Positions 7,717 through 17,247 of a stretch of DNA of 64,000 nt are shown one piece after another. Source of the stretch: Microbacterium sp. SS28 (GTDB taxonomy: Bacteria > Actinomycetota > Actinomycetes > Actinomycetales > Microbacteriaceae); NCBI RefSeq assembly GCF_022761035.1, contig NZ_JAKWJP010000003.1, positions 186,001-250,000 of the forward strand, written 5' to 3'. The position numbers were made by a program, and so were the translations under genes. The number at the start of each line of letters is the position of its first letter. The first letter of the stretch is position 1. The notes under the pieces are model-generated. The model ran no database searches, had not been told where the DNA came from, and was given only the letters and a program-made list of their open reading frames with translations.

Positions 7717-8973
7717 TCAGCGGCTGCCCTCCCCGCCGCTGCGGATGCCGGCGACGAGGTCGGCGTAGACGCCCGCGCTGGGCTTCGCCGTGCGCTCGAA
7801 GGTCTCGCGGTCGACCGAGTGCAGTCCGAGCTGCGGCCCGTAGCCGAAGATCCACTCGAAGTTGTCCATGAGCGTCCAGTGGCAGTACCCGAGCACGGGC
7901 ACGCCGTCGGCGATCGCCTGCGCGAGGCCTTCGAGGGACGGCTCGATGAAGGCGGCGCGGATGTCGTCTTCCGGCGTGCTGACACCGTGCTCGCTCACGA
8001 GCACGGGCACGCCGCTGACCTCGTGCGCGTAGACGACGGCGCCGCGCAGCGAATCGGGGTCGACCGTCGTGCCCATGCCGTTGAGTACGGCACCCTCTTC
8101 TGCGGGAAGCAGCCCGTCGGGACCGTAGTGCAGGCGCTCGTAGTTCTGCACGCCGACGAAGTCGTCGTCCGCGGCGAGGCGCAGCCAGTAGTCGTAGACC
8201 TCGGCGCGCTTGCGCGCCACGATCTCCTCGCCGCCGGGCGCCGCGACGTCGTCGCACATCGCGAGCGACAGCCCCACGGGCAGGTCGGCGCGACGCGCCT
8301 TGATCGCGTCCTTCGCGGCGAGGTGGGCGGCCGTCATGCCCGCCCGCATCCCGGCGAAGTCCTCGCGCAGCATGACGTTGCCGGCGCGGTAGCGCTCGAC
8401 ACCGGCGGCTTCCGACGCGGCGGTGAGCGTCGCGCGTTCGAGTTCGGCGACGAACGGCGGAAGGCCCGCCCACGTCAGCATCTCGGGGAGATCGGGCTCG
8501 TTGAAGGTCAGGGCGAATGCGATGCGGTCGCCGAACCGGTCCATGACGACGCCGCAGTAGCGGGCGAACAGCGCCGGCGCCTCGGGGTCGAGCCACGCGC
8601 CGCGCTGCGCGAACCAGTGCGGCGACGTGAAGTGGTTGAACGTCACGATCGGCGCGAGGCCGCGGGCGCGGCATCCGTCGACGATCGCCTCGTAGTGATC
8701 GAGCGCCGCTTCGTCGAACGAGCCCTCCGCGGGCTCGATGCGCGCCCACTCGACCGAGAAGCGGTAGGCCGTGAGGTTCAGGCCCGCGACGAGGTCGAGG
8801 TCGGACTCCCACAGCTCCCACCCGTTCGTCGCCTTGCCGGAGCGCTCGCGGAAGACGGTCGGCTGCACGTTCTCGAGGAACCAGGTGTCGCTCGTGACGT
8901 TGTCGCCCTCGTTCTGGTGGCCGGCGGTCGCGACGCCCCAGAGGAAGTCGGCGGGGAAGGATGCTGCGGGCAT
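7717..8973 (-). CDS. Glycoside hydrolase family 1 (beta-glucosidase-like)
   Basis: Cytoplasmic retaining beta-glycosidase of 418 residues; no signal peptide. The N-terminus FPADFLWGVATAGHQNEG is diagnostic of GH1. The acid/base Glu lies in TFNEP (E159) and the nucleophile in VLVSEHG (E328), where most relatives have TENG. The ATG at 8973 has GAGAGGACC upstream. It is transcribed divergently from a peptide-type importer. A TTCATTCTACGAA box at 9015-9027, shared with the IclR region at 21.2-21.9 kb, lies in its promoter. In this setting removal of glucose from a flavonol glucoside after rhamnose is plausible, but specificity is not proven by sequence. Confidence 0.9.
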   Translation of the reverse strand: MPAASFPADFLWGVATAGHQNEGDNVTSDTWFLENVQPTVFRERSGKATNGWELWESDLDLVAGLNLTAYRFSVEWARIEPAEGSFDEAALDHYEAIVDGCRARGLAPIVTFNHFTSPHWFAQRGAWLDPEAPALFARYCGVVMDRFGDRIAFALTFNEPDLPEMLTWAGLPPFVAELERATLTAASEAAGVERYRAGNVMLREDFAGMRAGMTAAHLAAKDAIKARRADLPVGLSLAMCDDVAAPGGEEIVARKRAEVYDYWLRLAADDDFVGVQNYERLHYGPDGLLPAEEGAVLNGMGTTVDPDSLRGAVVYAHEVSGVPVLVSEHGVSTPEDDIRAAFIEPSLEGLAQAIADGVPVLGYCHWTLMDNFEWIFGYGPQLGLHSVDRETFERTAKPSAGVYADLVAGIRSGGEGSR

Positions 8974-9014
8974 GAGTGGTCCTCTCTGAACTCTCGTCCA
9001 TCATGCCTCACTTG

Positions 9015-9027
9015 TTCATTCTACGAA
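9015..9027. promoter_or_regulatory. Putative IclR box upstream of GH1
   Basis: TTCATTCTACGAA fits TTCA-N5-YGAA and matches 11 of 13 positions of the site at 21818-21830. A further partial dyad, GTTTCACTGAAC, follows at 9033-9044. Both lie between the divergent GH1 and importer genes. Confidence 0.55.
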
Positions 9028-9066
9028 AGCGTGTTTCACTGAACGCAGCAAGAATCCGAGGCCGCG

Positions 9067-9086
9067 TTAGGCCGCGGCTAACGAAG
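9067..9086. promoter_or_regulatory. Putative LysR box upstream of the importer operon
   Basis: TTAGGCCGCGGCTAACGAAG holds the palindrome GTTAG-N7-CTAAC (with the preceding G) and matches 18 of 20 positions of the sequence in front of the LysR gene at 15740-15759. It lies 126 bp before the binding-protein start. Confidence 0.75.
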
Positions 9087-9211
9087 CACAGAGGGAATCC
9101 GAATGGCCAAACGGGCCCCGGATCGTCACTCTGGACCGAAAGATCGCATCCCCGAACTGCGATCGTCGACACCGAAGTCCGCAGCAGCAACACCGATCAC
9201 AGGAGATCAGG

Positions 9212-10777
9212 ATGTCCCGACTCACCACAGCACGTGGCGCCGCCGTCATTGCGGCCGTCGCCGTATCCGCCCTCGCCCTCGCCGGATGCACCGGCTCGGG
9301 CGGCTCGAGCGAGAGCGGCGGTGCATCCGACACATCGAAGCTCGTCATCGGCCTCGACTCCGACCAGGCCGCGCTCGGCTACGACCCCGTCCGCTACGGC
9401 AGCGGACAGCGCTTCTTCTTCGAGGGGATCTACGACTCGCTCTTCCTGCTCGACGAGAACGGTCAGGTCGTGCCCGACCTCGTCACGTCGTTCGAGTACA
9501 ACGAGGACAACACGCAGCTGACCCTCGACCTCGACACGACCGCGACCTTCGACGACGGCACGGCGCTGAGCGCCGATCTCGTCAAGGAGAACCTGGACGC
9601 CCGAGGCAACCCCGACCTGTCCGCCTACAGCGGCTTCGCCACCGGCGGGGAGAACGAGATCTCGGACGTGACAGTCGTCGACGACGACACCGTCACCCTC
9701 ACGTTCGCGACGCCGAAGCCCGGCTTCGAGGCGAACCTCGTGCTCCCCGCCGGCGCGATCGTCGGCCCGACCGGCGCCGCCGACCGCTCCACGCTCGACA
9801 CGACGCCCGACGGCTCGGGACCGCTCATGGTCGACGAGGAGGCCACCGTCAAGGGCAACTCGTACCTGCTCGTCAAGAAGGACGACAACGACGCCGCGGC
9901 GGACTACCCCTTCGACTCGTACGAGTTCCGCCCGATCCTCGACCCTCAGGCGCGCGTCAACGGCGTGATCTCGGGCGAGGTCGACATGGCCAACATCACC
10001 TCCGACACGCAGGCCCAGGTCGAGTCGGCCGGCGTGGGGCTCGTCGCGAACGGCGGCACCGTCCAGAACATCATCGCCTTCGACAAGACGGGCGCCCTCG
10101 GTCCGCAGTGGGGCGACCCGCGCGTCTACCAGGCGCTCTCGATGGCCATCGACCGTGAGGCCTACGTCAACGCGATCCACCCGGGCGAGCTGCCCACCGC
10201 GAACGCGCTGCCCGCCGACAACCCGGGGTACCTGCCCGAGCTCGACGAGGAGTACGCGTACGACCCGGATGCCGCGAAGGACCTGCTGGCCGAGGCCGGG
10301 TACCCCGACGGCTTCGACTTCGACTTCACGATCTCGCCGGCAAGTCAGCGCGACCTCGAGGCGCTCCAGCCGTACTGGGAGGCGATCGGCGTGAACATGA
10401 CGCTGAAGAACGCCGCCTCGACGGAAGAGATCTTCGCCGTCGTGCAGACCGAGCCGCTCGGCGGACCGATCCCGCTGACGTGGACGAACCCGCTCGGCAA
10501 CGTCTTCGGCGTGCTGTTCGGCTTCGCGAACTTCCACGGCGCGGAGAACCCCGACATCCAGGCAGCCGCCGGCGCCTACGGCGCAGCGACGGGCGACGAA
10601 GAGGCGCAGGCCGCGGCGCTCAAGGATCTCAACCGCGCGATCGTCGACTCGGGGTGGCTCATCCCGCTCTTCGAACAGCTCGCTCCGTGGGCCTACAACA
10701 CCGCGAAGGTCGCCGAGCCCACGTTCCCGGGCGCCGAGGCCTTCCCGATCCTCTCCTCCATCCAGCCCGCATCCTGA
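9212..10777 (+). CDS. ABC transporter substrate-binding lipoprotein, family 5 (peptide/opine type)
   Basis: Extracellular solute receptor of 521 residues. MSRLTTARG and a hydrophobic core lead to the lipobox ALAGC (Cys about 26) and a Gly/Ser linker. The mature protein is a DppA/OppA-type family-5 receptor: YDPVRYGSGQRFFFEGIYDS, GSGPLMVDEEATVKGNSY, WGDPRVYQALSMAIDREAYV. An SD-like AGGAGA precedes the ATG. It heads an operon with the permease, a permease-ATPase fusion and an ATPase. A LysR box in its promoter is shared with the cupin/rhamnosidase operon, so its ligand may be a plant glycoside rather than a peptide. That last step is inference. Confidence 0.92.
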   Translation: MSRLTTARGAAVIAAVAVSALALAGCTGSGGSSESGGASDTSKLVIGLDSDQAALGYDPVRYGSGQRFFFEGIYDSLFLLDENGQVVPDLVTSFEYNEDNTQLTLDLDTTATFDDGTALSADLVKENLDARGNPDLSAYSGFATGGENEISDVTVVDDDTVTLTFATPKPGFEANLVLPAGAIVGPTGAADRSTLDTTPDGSGPLMVDEEATVKGNSYLLVKKDDNDAAADYPFDSYEFRPILDPQARVNGVISGEVDMANITSDTQAQVESAGVGLVANGGTVQNIIAFDKTGALGPQWGDPRVYQALSMAIDREAYVNAIHPGELPTANALPADNPGYLPELDEEYAYDPDAAKDLLAEAGYPDGFDFDFTISPASQRDLEALQPYWEAIGVNMTLKNAASTEEIFAVVQTEPLGGPIPLTWTNPLGNVFGVLFGFANFHGAENPDIQAAAGAYGAATGDEEAQAAALKDLNRAIVDSGWLIPLFEQLAPWAYNTAKVAEPTFPGAEAFPILSSIQPAS

Positions 10778-10783
10778 TCCGAC

Positions 10784-10818
10784 GGCGGTGCCGGCGACCC
10801 CGCGTCGCCGGCGCCGCC
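10784..10818 (+). terminator. Intercistronic GC hairpin after the binding-protein gene
   Basis: A 15-bp stem (10784-10798 with 10804-10818, one G-U pair) closes a 5-nt loop CCCGC. It lies between the binding protein and the first permease, with the permease ribosome site GGGAGAG just after. There is no U-tract. It probably sets the ratio of receptor to permease. Confidence 0.7.
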
Positions 10819-10835
10819 CGTCAGGGAGAGTTCTG

Positions 10836-11777
10836 ATGCTCATCTTCATCCTGAAGCGGGTCGCCTGGGGGATCGTGACGCTGCTCATCGCATCGTTCAT
10901 CGCCTTCGTGCTCGTCCACCTGTCGGGCTCGACGCCCGGCGGAGTCGCCCTCGGGCAGTCGGCCACGCCGGAAGAGGTCGTCGCGTACAACGAGTCGATC
11001 GGCTGGTACGAGCCGTGGCTCCAGCAGTACTTCGCGTGGGTCGGTCAGGTGCTGCAGGGCAACCTCGGCACATCGCTCATCGACGGGCGCCCCATCGGCG
11101 CCGACATCGCCAAGCGCCTCCCCGTGACCGCCGCCCTCGCCGTGTTCGGGACCCTCGTGGCAGCGCTCATCGGCATCGTCATGGGCGTCGTCGCGGCCGT
11201 TCGCCGCGGCGCGGTGGACAGGACCATCACCGCGACCTCCGGCATCCTCCTCTCCGTCCCTGCCTTCTGGGTCGGAGTCCTCCTCGTCTACGTCTTCGCC
11301 GTCCAGCTGCGGCTCCTGCCCGCGACGGGCTTCGTGCCGTTCGCGACGGATCCGGCCGCGTGGGCCCGCTCGCTCGTGCTGCCCGTGCTCACGATCGCCA
11401 TCACCTCCGCTGCCGGCATCGCGCGGCAGACGCGGGCCTCGATGTCCGAGTCGCTCGCGCAGGAGCACATCCGCACCCTCCGTGCCGTCGGCACCCCGAC
11501 GAACCGCATCATCTACGTGCATGCGCTGCGCGGAGCGAGCCTGCCGATCCTCGCGAGCGTCGCCGTCATGTTCATCGTCCTGTTCAGCGGCTCGGTCGTC
11601 ATCGAGGTGCTGTTCGCCCTGCCCGGCATCGGCCAGGCCATGCAGAGCGCCGTCGGCTCGGCGGACCTGCCGTTCGTGCAGGCGCTCGTGCTCGTCGCGA
11701 CCCTCGTCGTCGTGATCGTGAACGTCGCCCTGGAACTGCTCAACCGGACCCTCGACCCGAAGCTGCGTGCCTCATGA
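10836..11777 (+). CDS. ABC transporter permease, DppB type
   Basis: Inner-membrane subunit of 313 residues. MLIFILKRVAWGIVTLLIAS is the classic DppB start. Conserved pieces follow: YEPWLQQYFAWVGQVLQGNL, GTSLIDGRPIGADIAKRLP, the EAA-like loop around EHIRTLRAVGTPTNRI and ALPGIGQAMQSAV. The ATG at 10836 with GGGAGAG upstream is preferred over an in-frame GTG at 10788 that would add an arginine-rich tail lying inside the hairpin. Its stop overlaps the next gene by ATGA. Confidence 0.92.
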   Translation: MLIFILKRVAWGIVTLLIASFIAFVLVHLSGSTPGGVALGQSATPEEVVAYNESIGWYEPWLQQYFAWVGQVLQGNLGTSLIDGRPIGADIAKRLPVTAALAVFGTLVAALIGIVMGVVAAVRRGAVDRTITATSGILLSVPAFWVGVLLVYVFAVQLRLLPATGFVPFATDPAAWARSLVLPVLTIAITSAAGIARQTRASMSESLAQEHIRTLRAVGTPTNRIIYVHALRGASLPILASVAVMFIVLFSGSVVIEVLFALPGIGQAMQSAVGSADLPFVQALVLVATLVVVIVNVALELLNRTLDPKLRAS

Positions 11778-13945
11778 CCGTCTCGACGACCTCGATCGTC
11801 CGCCCCCGCCGGTCCGAGCGGAAGCTGCGCCTGCGCGTCCTGCGCTCGCCGGCCGCCGTCATCTCGATCATCTGGCTCGTGGGCCTCGTGCTCGCGTCAC
11901 TCACGTCGCCGCTCTGGCTGCGCTACGGCCCGCTCGAGCAGGACCTCTCGGTCGTGCTGCAGGGACCCTCGCTCGCACACCTCCTCGGCACCGATGAGCT
12001 CGGCCGCGACATCCTGTCCCGCCTCGTCACGGCCGCCGCCCCCACGATCTTCATCGGACTCGTCGTGCCCATCGTCGCGGTGCTCGTGACGATCCCGATC
12101 ACGCTGTGGGCCTCACGGAGCCGCCGCGGCGAAGGCGCGATGAACCAGGTCAGCGAGATCGTCCTGTCGCTTCCGGGAACCGTCATCATCCTGGCCTTCA
12201 TCGCGGCAGTCGGCACCAACATGCCGCTCGTCATGGCGGCGTTCGGCCTCCTGCTGTTCGGCGCGATGTACAAGATCTTCTTCGGGCAGGCCAAGTCGCT
12301 GCACACGCAGCTCTACGTCGAGGCCGCCGCGATCGACGGCGTGCGGCCGATGGCGGCCAGCATCCGTCACGTCCTGCCGAACATGTCGACGACCGTCATC
12401 GTGCAGTTCGTGCTGCTCTTCGGAGTCGGCATCGGGATGCAGGCGGCCCTCGCGTTCATCGGGCTCGGCCCGCAGCCGCCCGAGCCGACGTGGGGCGGCA
12501 TGATCCAGACGGCGTCGCGCTTCATCTTCCAGCAGCCGTGGATGATGGTGCCGACCGGCGGCATCCTCGCGCTCACGCTCATCGCCGCCAACTCGCTCGC
12601 CGACGTGCTCGCGGGCGGCACGGCGGTGCCGCCGCCGCTCGTCGCCCTGCGCCGCCGCAAGCGACCCGTCGCGGCGACCGAGCTCGCGGCATCCGCCGTC
12701 GCCGACGACCTCCCGATCGCGGGGCGGATCGACGACCCGGCGCCGGAGTCCCTCGACATGATCGGGGATGCCTCGTACCCCGGCTCCAACGCAGACCCGC
12801 TGCGCGCCGCCGAGGCACCCGTCGACGTCATCGCCCTGAGCGGACTGCCCGCCGACGGTGTGGACGGGCCGACGTCGGGCCCGGCTCTGCCCGGCGCCTC
12901 GACGACCCACGAGCGGCTCCAGGGCGACGGGCAGGGGCTCGTCGTCGAGGACCTCGTGATCGGCGTCGACGGGGGCCCCGCGCTCGTGACCGGCGTCTCG
13001 CTGCGCGTGCGCCCCGGCACCGTCATGGGGCTCGTGGGCGAGTCGGGCTGCGGTAAGAGCGTCACGTCGTACGCGCTTCTGGGGCTGCTCGCACCCGGAC
13101 TCTCGGTGCGGTCGGGGCGCATCGGATGGCGCGGCGCCGACCTCGCCGGATCGGCGGAGAAGACGCTCCAGCGCGTGCGCGGCCACGAGATCGCGTTCAT
13201 CTCGCAGGAGCCGACGCGCGCACTCGACCCGATGTTCACGGTCGGCGCGCAGCTCGCCGCCGCGATCCGGCGCCTGCGTGGCGTGGGCCGTGCGGAGGCG
13301 AAGCGCATCGCGACGCAGCTGCTCACCGACGTCGGGATCATCGACCCGCCGCGCGTGCTCAAGAGCTACCCGCACCAGATCTCGGGCGGCATGGCGCAGC
13401 GCGTCGCGATCGCCCTCGCGCTGAGCGGCACGCCGAGCCTGCTCGTCGCCGACGAGCCCACGACGGCCCTCGACGTCACGATCCAGGCGGAGATCCTCGC
13501 GCTGCTGCGCGGGCTCGTCGCGGAGCGCGGGATGTCGATCATCATCGTGACCCACGACCTCGGCGTCGTCGCCGACATCTGCGACGACGTGTCGGTCATG
13601 TACGCGGGCGAGATCGTCGAGACCGGCTCGGTGCGCGATGTCCTCCTGCGGCCCGAGCACCCGTACACGATGGCGCTGCTCGCGGCCGATCCGCACGCGA
13701 TCCTCGATCTCGAGGGCACGACGCGGCTCGCGTCGATCCCGGGGCAGGTCCCGCTGCCGGGCTCCTGGACGAGTGGATGCCGCTTCGCCGAGCGCTGCCG
13801 CTTCGCGCGGGACGAATGCCTCGTCACGGTGCCGCTCGAACCGCGGGCCGAAGGCGAGGGTGGCGTACGGTGCGTGCGCCGCGACGAGGTGCAGGGGCGC
13901 CAGGACGAATGGCGGCTGCCCGTGAAGACAGGAGGAGTGCGATGA
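11774..13945 (+). CDS. Fused ABC permease (DppC type) and ATP-binding protein (DppD type)
   Basis: One 723-residue chain carrying two subunits normally made separately. Residues 1 to about 305 form a DppC-type permease ([65 protein letters not shown]). A linker of about 80 residues rich in Pro, Ala and Asp follows. The ATPase begins near 386, with Walker A GESGCGKS (about 421), signature ISGGMAQRV, Walker [13 protein letters not shown] and the C-terminal cysteine motif [14 protein letters not shown]. Permease-ATPase fusions of this kind are known in actinobacteria. It overlaps both neighbours by ATGA, so the operon is tightly coupled. Confidence 0.93.
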   Translation: MTVSTTSIVRPRRSERKLRLRVLRSPAAVISIIWLVGLVLASLTSPLWLRYGPLEQDLSVVLQGPSLAHLLGTDELGRDILSRLVTAAAPTIFIGLVVPIVAVLVTIPITLWASRSRRGEGAMNQVSEIVLSLPGTVIILAFIAAVGTNMPLVMAAFGLLLFGAMYKIFFGQAKSLHTQLYVEAAAIDGVRPMAASIRHVLPNMSTTVIVQFVLLFGVGIGMQAALAFIGLGPQPPEPTWGGMIQTASRFIFQQPWMMVPTGGILALTLIAANSLADVLAGGTAVPPPLVALRRRKRPVAATELAASAVADDLPIAGRIDDPAPESLDMIGDASYPGSNADPLRAAEAPVDVIALSGLPADGVDGPTSGPALPGASTTHERLQGDGQGLVVEDLVIGVDGGPALVTGVSLRVRPGTVMGLVGESGCGKSVTSYALLGLLAPGLSVRSGRIGWRGADLAGSAEKTLQRVRGHEIAFISQEPTRALDPMFTVGAQLAAAIRRLRGVGRAEAKRIATQLLTDVGIIDPPRVLKSYPHQISGGMAQRVAIALALSGTPSLLVADEPTTALDVTIQAEILALLRGLVAERGMSIIIVTHDLGVVADICDDVSVMYAGEIVETGSVRDVLLRPEHPYTMALLAADPHAILDLEGTTRLASIPGQVPLPGSWTSGCRFAERCRFARDECLVTVPLEPRAEGEGGVRCVRRDEVQGRQDEWRLPVKTGGVR

Positions 13946-14805
13946 CGACGGCAGAGACGTCCGGGCGCCCGACGACCGAGACCCCGCTCCTCGAGGTACG
14001 CAATCTCGTCGTCCGCTACGGCAAGAAGGGCCCCGCGGCCGTCGACGACGTCTCGTTCACAATCGCCCGCGGCGAGACCCTGGGCCTGGTGGGCGAATCC
14101 GGCTCGGGCAAGACGACGATCGGGCGCGCGATCCTGGGTCTGCAGGCCGTGTCGGAGGGGCAGATCCTCTTCGACGGACGAGACATCACGCGCGCGAGCG
14201 TCGCCGAGCGGCGCGCGCTGCAGGGCGACCTGCGGGCCGTGTTCCAGGACCCGTTCTCGTCGCTCAATCCGCGCCGCGTGATCGGCGACGCGCTCACCGA
14301 ACCGCTGCGCGTCGCGGGCGTCGCCGGCGACGAGCGGAAGCGCCGCGCGAACGACGTGCTCGCCGCCGTCGGGCTGCCCGCCGGCTCGTACGACCGGTAT
14401 CCGCGGCAGTTCTCGGGCGGTCAGCGGCAGCGCATCGCGATCGCGCGCGCCCTCGTGACGGATCCTCGGCTCGTCGTGTGCGACGAGGCGGTGAGCGCTC
14501 TCGACCTCTCGACGCAGGCGCAGGTGCTGAATCTGCTCGCCGAGCTGCGCACAGGCGCCGACCTCGGCTATCTCTTCATCGCGCACGACATGGCCGTCGT
14601 CGAGTTCCTCGCGCAGCGCGTCGTCGTGCTCTACCGGGGCAAGGTCATGGAGCAGGGGCCGACGGCCGACGTCATCCGCAATCCGCAGAGCGACTACACG
14701 CGCGTGCTCATGGCAGCCTCGCCCGTGCCGGACCCCGACGAGCAGGCCCGCCGGCGCGAGGTCTGGCAGAGACTGCGGGCCGAGGCGAAGGCGGCGGCTG
14801 CCTGA
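13942..14805 (+). CDS. ABC transporter ATP-binding protein, DppF type
   Basis: Second ATPase of the importer, 287 residues. Walker A is GESGSGKTT (about 50), followed by the Q-loop [12 protein letters not shown], signature [15 protein letters not shown] and Walker [13 protein letters not shown]. In Walker B a Cys-Asp-Glu-Ala replaces the common LDEP. The H-loop is FIAHDMAVV. It lacks the cysteine-rich oligopeptide C-terminal motif seen in the fusion partner. The ATG at 13942 has GGAGGAG upstream and overlaps the preceding stop. It ends the operon, converging with the LysR gene 13 bp away. Confidence 0.92.
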   Translation: MTTAETSGRPTTETPLLEVRNLVVRYGKKGPAAVDDVSFTIARGETLGLVGESGSGKTTIGRAILGLQAVSEGQILFDGRDITRASVAERRALQGDLRAVFQDPFSSLNPRRVIGDALTEPLRVAGVAGDERKRRANDVLAAVGLPAGSYDRYPRQFSGGQRQRIAIARALVTDPRLVVCDEAVSALDLSTQAQVLNLLAELRTGADLGYLFIAHDMAVVEFLAQRVVVLYRGKVMEQGPTADVIRNPQSDYTRVLMAASPVPDPDEQARRREVWQRLRAEAKAAAA

Positions 14806-14818
14806 GTCCGCCCGCGGG

Positions 14819-15730
14819 TCAGTGCAGCGTCGCGTCGACGAGCGGCGACAGCTCTTCCGCCGTCTCGCGGAACGTCTTGACCATCGGATTGGGCGAGTCG
14901 CTGAGGCTGCACAGCACGATCGTCGCGGGCTCGATGTCGGTGATCGGCACGAAGGCCAGCTCGTCGCGGCGGTACTGGCGCGACGCGGACTGCCCCGCGA
15001 TGTTGACCCCGGCTCCGGCCGCGACGAGCTCGAAGAGCCCGTCCACGCTGTCGGCCGTGGGCCCGCGCCGGGGCCGCGTGCCGTCGGGGCGGGGGTCGAC
15101 GATCCACCAGTCCACGACCTCGGGCACTCCGCCCGCCACGGCGACGAAGACCTCGCCGTTCGTCTCGAGGATCGTGACCGACTCGCGGTCCGCGAGCGCG
15201 TGGCCGCCGGGCACGACGAGCACGCGCGGCTCGCGCCACAGCGGCTCGACGCGGATGCGCGGCGGGAGCACCATCGGCGACGGCGCGAACACGACATCCA
15301 CCCGCCCCGCCTCGAGCTCGGCGGCGACGTCGAAGAACCCCAGCCGTCGCATCTCGATGCGCGCCTGCGGGATCGCCTGCATCGTCGCCGCGATCGCGGC
15401 GGTCGTGAGCGCTCCGGCACCCGCCGCGACGACCCCGACGCGCAGCAGCGGCGTGCGCTGATCGCGGCGCACGGCGCGCGCCCACGCGAGGATCTGGTCG
15501 TGGTCGTCCTGCACCCGCCGGGCGAGCGGCAGCAGGTCGCGGCCGTAGCCCGTGAGCTCGACCTTGCGGGGGCTGCGGTCGAACAGCTTGACGTCGAGCT
15601 GCTGCTCGAGCCGGCTGATCTGCTGGCTGAGAGACGGGGGCGTGATGCTCAGGCGCTCGGCGGCCCTGCCGAAGTGGAGCTCCTCGGCGAGCACGCAGAA
15701 ATACCGGATGACGTGGATCGGCACATCCAT
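14819..15730 (-). CDS. LysR-family transcriptional regulator
   Basis: Regulator of 303 residues: [20 protein letters not shown], winged helix [20 protein letters not shown], then an effector domain starting [17 protein letters not shown]. No Shine-Dalgarno sequence precedes the ATG; TAAGAT lies six bases upstream, so the mRNA is probably leaderless. That box abuts a TTAG-N7-CTAA dyad (15740-15759), implying autoregulation. The same dyad lies before the importer operon at 9067. Its gene stands between that operon and the divergent cupin/rhamnosidase operon, which makes it the likely master switch of both. An aromatic or plant-derived inducer is a guess. Confidence 0.93.
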   Translation of the reverse strand: MDVPIHVIRYFCVLAEELHFGRAAERLSITPPSLSQQISRLEQQLDVKLFDRSPRKVELTGYGRDLLPLARRVQDDHDQILAWARAVRRDQRTPLLRVGVVAAGAGALTTAAIAATMQAIPQARIEMRRLGFFDVAAELEAGRVDVVFAPSPMVLPPRIRVEPLWREPRVLVVPGGHALADRESVTILETNGEVFVAVAGGVPEVVDWWIVDPRPDGTRPRRGPTADSVDGLFELVAAGAGVNIAGQSASRQYRRDELAFVPITDIEPATIVLCSLSDSPNPMVKTFRETAEELSPLVDATLH

Positions 15731-15736
15731 GCGCCG

Positions 15737-15759
15737 ATCTTAGCCTGCGGCTAACGAAG
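15737..15759. promoter_or_regulatory. LysR box and -10 box between LysR and cupin genes
   Basis: TTAGCCTGCGGCTAACGAAG (15740-15759) matches 18 of 20 bases of the site at 9067-9086 and has the T-N11-A form of LysR boxes. On the minus strand its edge forms TAAGAT (15742-15737), six bases before the LysR ATG. Confidence 0.8.
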
Positions 15760-15845
15760 GGTAGGGATCTCGAACTTCATTTCCCCGCCCCCGGACCGAA
15801 GACTGGTGCACGAGGAATCGCCCACGGAACGACCCGATGATTCCC

Positions 15846-15861
15846 TCTGCCTAACGGCAGA
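15846..15861 (+). promoter_or_regulatory. Small hairpin in the cupin leader
   Basis: TCTGCC-TAAC-GGCAGA forms a 6-bp stem with a 4-nt loop, 12 bases ahead of the GGAGGT ribosome site of the cupin gene. It may be an mRNA 5' structure or an operator half; its role is unknown. Confidence 0.35.
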
Positions 15862-15883
15862 AGTGTCCTACATGGAGGTAGAC

Positions 15884-16429
15884 ATGACAGTTTTCCCCGC
15901 TGACGACCCCGACAAGGTCCCCTTCGCCGGCATCCTTCCCGCGGCTCCGAAGCCCTTCGTGCTCGGCAACGGCGAGGGGGAGAAGTCCCTCGTCTTCGAC
16001 CAGCTGTTCACGATCCTGCTGTCGGCCGACGAGACCGACGATCAGTACGGGGCGTTCACGATGGTCGGGCCGAAGGGCGACCGCATCCCGGCTCACAAGC
16101 ACTTCAAGACGCACGAGATCTTCTACGTCGTGGACGGCGAGATCAGCATCTGGATGGATGACGAGGCCGACTATCACAGCAGGACCACGCTGACGACGGG
16201 CGACTTCGCGTTCATCCCCGCGAACGTCGTGCACGCGTTCCAGATCCACAACACGACGAAGGTGTTCGGCGTGGGCACCGCGGGCTTCGAGCGCTTCTTC
16301 CACGCGATGGGTCAGAAGACCGACCTCACCGAGCCGCGGGGTGTCGCCGTGCCCGACTACCCCACGATGCGCGCGGCGGGCGAGAAGTACTGGACGCAGT
16401 TCATGCCCGAGTTCCAGTTCCGCGACTGA
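15884..16429 (+). CDS. Monocupin dioxygenase, quercetin 2,3-dioxygenase-like
   Basis: Cytoplasmic cupin of 181 residues. Motif 1 is exact: G65-x5-H71-x-H73-x4-E78-x6-G85 (GDRIPAHKHFKTHEIFYVVD and the next G), giving the His-His-Glu metal ligands. Motif 2 supplies the fourth ligand in GDFAFIPANVVHAF (H117). Length and the FERFFHAMG segment resemble the single-cupin quercetinase QueD of Streptomyces, which opens the flavonol C-ring and releases CO. The ATG at 15884 follows GGAGGT; an upstream in-frame start would bury the ribosome site. It is the first gene of an operon with hydrolases and an alpha-L-rhamnosidase, which fits flavonol breakdown. Substrate remains to be shown. Confidence 0.82.
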   Translation: MTVFPADDPDKVPFAGILPAAPKPFVLGNGEGEKSLVFDQLFTILLSADETDDQYGAFTMVGPKGDRIPAHKHFKTHEIFYVVDGEISIWMDDEADYHSRTTLTTGDFAFIPANVVHAFQIHNTTKVFGVGTAGFERFFHAMGQKTDLTEPRGVAVPDYPTMRAAGEKYWTQFMPEFQFRD

Positions 16430-16437
16430 CCCTGCTC

Positions 16438-17208
16438 GTGCCCTCGCTCCTCGAGGTCGACTTCGCGCAGCCGGAAGGGTTCCGGCCGCTGTCGCTCGAC
16501 CTGCGCACCCCCGACGCCGCCGGCGCACCCCTCATCGTGTTCCTGCACGGCGGGGGGTGGCTGCGCGGCAGCCGCAAGGTCTTCACGCCCGGCATCGGCG
16601 CTGCGGACTCGTTCGACCGCATCGTCGCCGCCGGCTTCGCGATCGCGTCGGTCGAGTACCGGCTCAGCGGAGAGGCGCGCTTCCCCGCACAGCTGGAGGA
16701 CGTGGATGCCGCGCTCGCGTGGCTGCGAGACCACGCCGCCGAGTACGGGGCGGATGCCTCGCGGCTCGTCTTGTGGGGAGTGTCGGCCGGCGCGACCCTC
16801 GCCGCGCTCGCGGGGCTCCGGCGGGATGACGTGCGCGGGGTCGTGGACTGGTTCGGTCCGGCCGACCTCTTCACGATGGCCGACCACGACATGGGGGATC
16901 CGCCCGACCGGACCCGCGAGGCCCGCTGGATCGGGGGGACGGCGGCGCAGCATCCCGAAACCGCGCGTGCCGCGAGCCCCGTGCATCAGGTGCACGCGGA
17001 GGCCCCGCCCTTCCACATCTCGCACGGCACCGCCGACGATCTCGTCCCGCTCTCCCAGAGCGAGGCGCTCGCGGCGGCCTTGCGACACGCCGGAGCCGAC
17101 GTCGAGTTCCACGCGGTCGCAGGCGGCGGGCACTTCTGGCGAGGCGTGAGCGATACCGCACCCCTCTTCGACCGTGCGATCGGCTTCGCCCGGCGCGTCA
17201 CAGCCTGA
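16438..17208 (+). CDS. Alpha/beta hydrolase (HSL/BD-FAE-like esterase)
   Basis: Cytoplasmic esterase of 256 residues with a GTG start 8 bases after the cupin stop and no clear ribosome site, so it is probably coupled to the cupin. The oxyanion motif is HGGGW (about 37-41), the nucleophile lies in WGVSAGA, the Asp in HGTADDLVP and the His in AGGGHFW. Quercetinase produces a depside (an aryl ester of a phloroglucinol carboxylate), so an esterase placed directly after the cupin would suit its hydrolysis. That role is inferred from order alone; acetyl or feruloyl ester removal is an alternative. Confidence 0.85.
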   Translation: MPSLLEVDFAQPEGFRPLSLDLRTPDAAGAPLIVFLHGGGWLRGSRKVFTPGIGAADSFDRIVAAGFAIASVEYRLSGEARFPAQLEDVDAALAWLRDHAAEYGADASRLVLWGVSAGATLAALAGLRRDDVRGVVDWFGPADLFTMADHDMGDPPDRTREARWIGGTAAQHPETARAASPVHQVHAEAPPFHISHGTADDLVPLSQSEALAAALRHAGADVEFHAVAGGGHFWRGVSDTAPLFDRAIGFARRVTA

Positions 17209-17247
17209 GTCGCCGTTCCATCCCTCGAATCTTCAGGAGTCCACACC

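Noticed and set aside
10788..10836. Longer start for the DppB-type permease at 10788
   Set aside because: The added residues are Arg/Pro-rich and come from the hairpin; GGGAGAG just before 10836 marks the real start.
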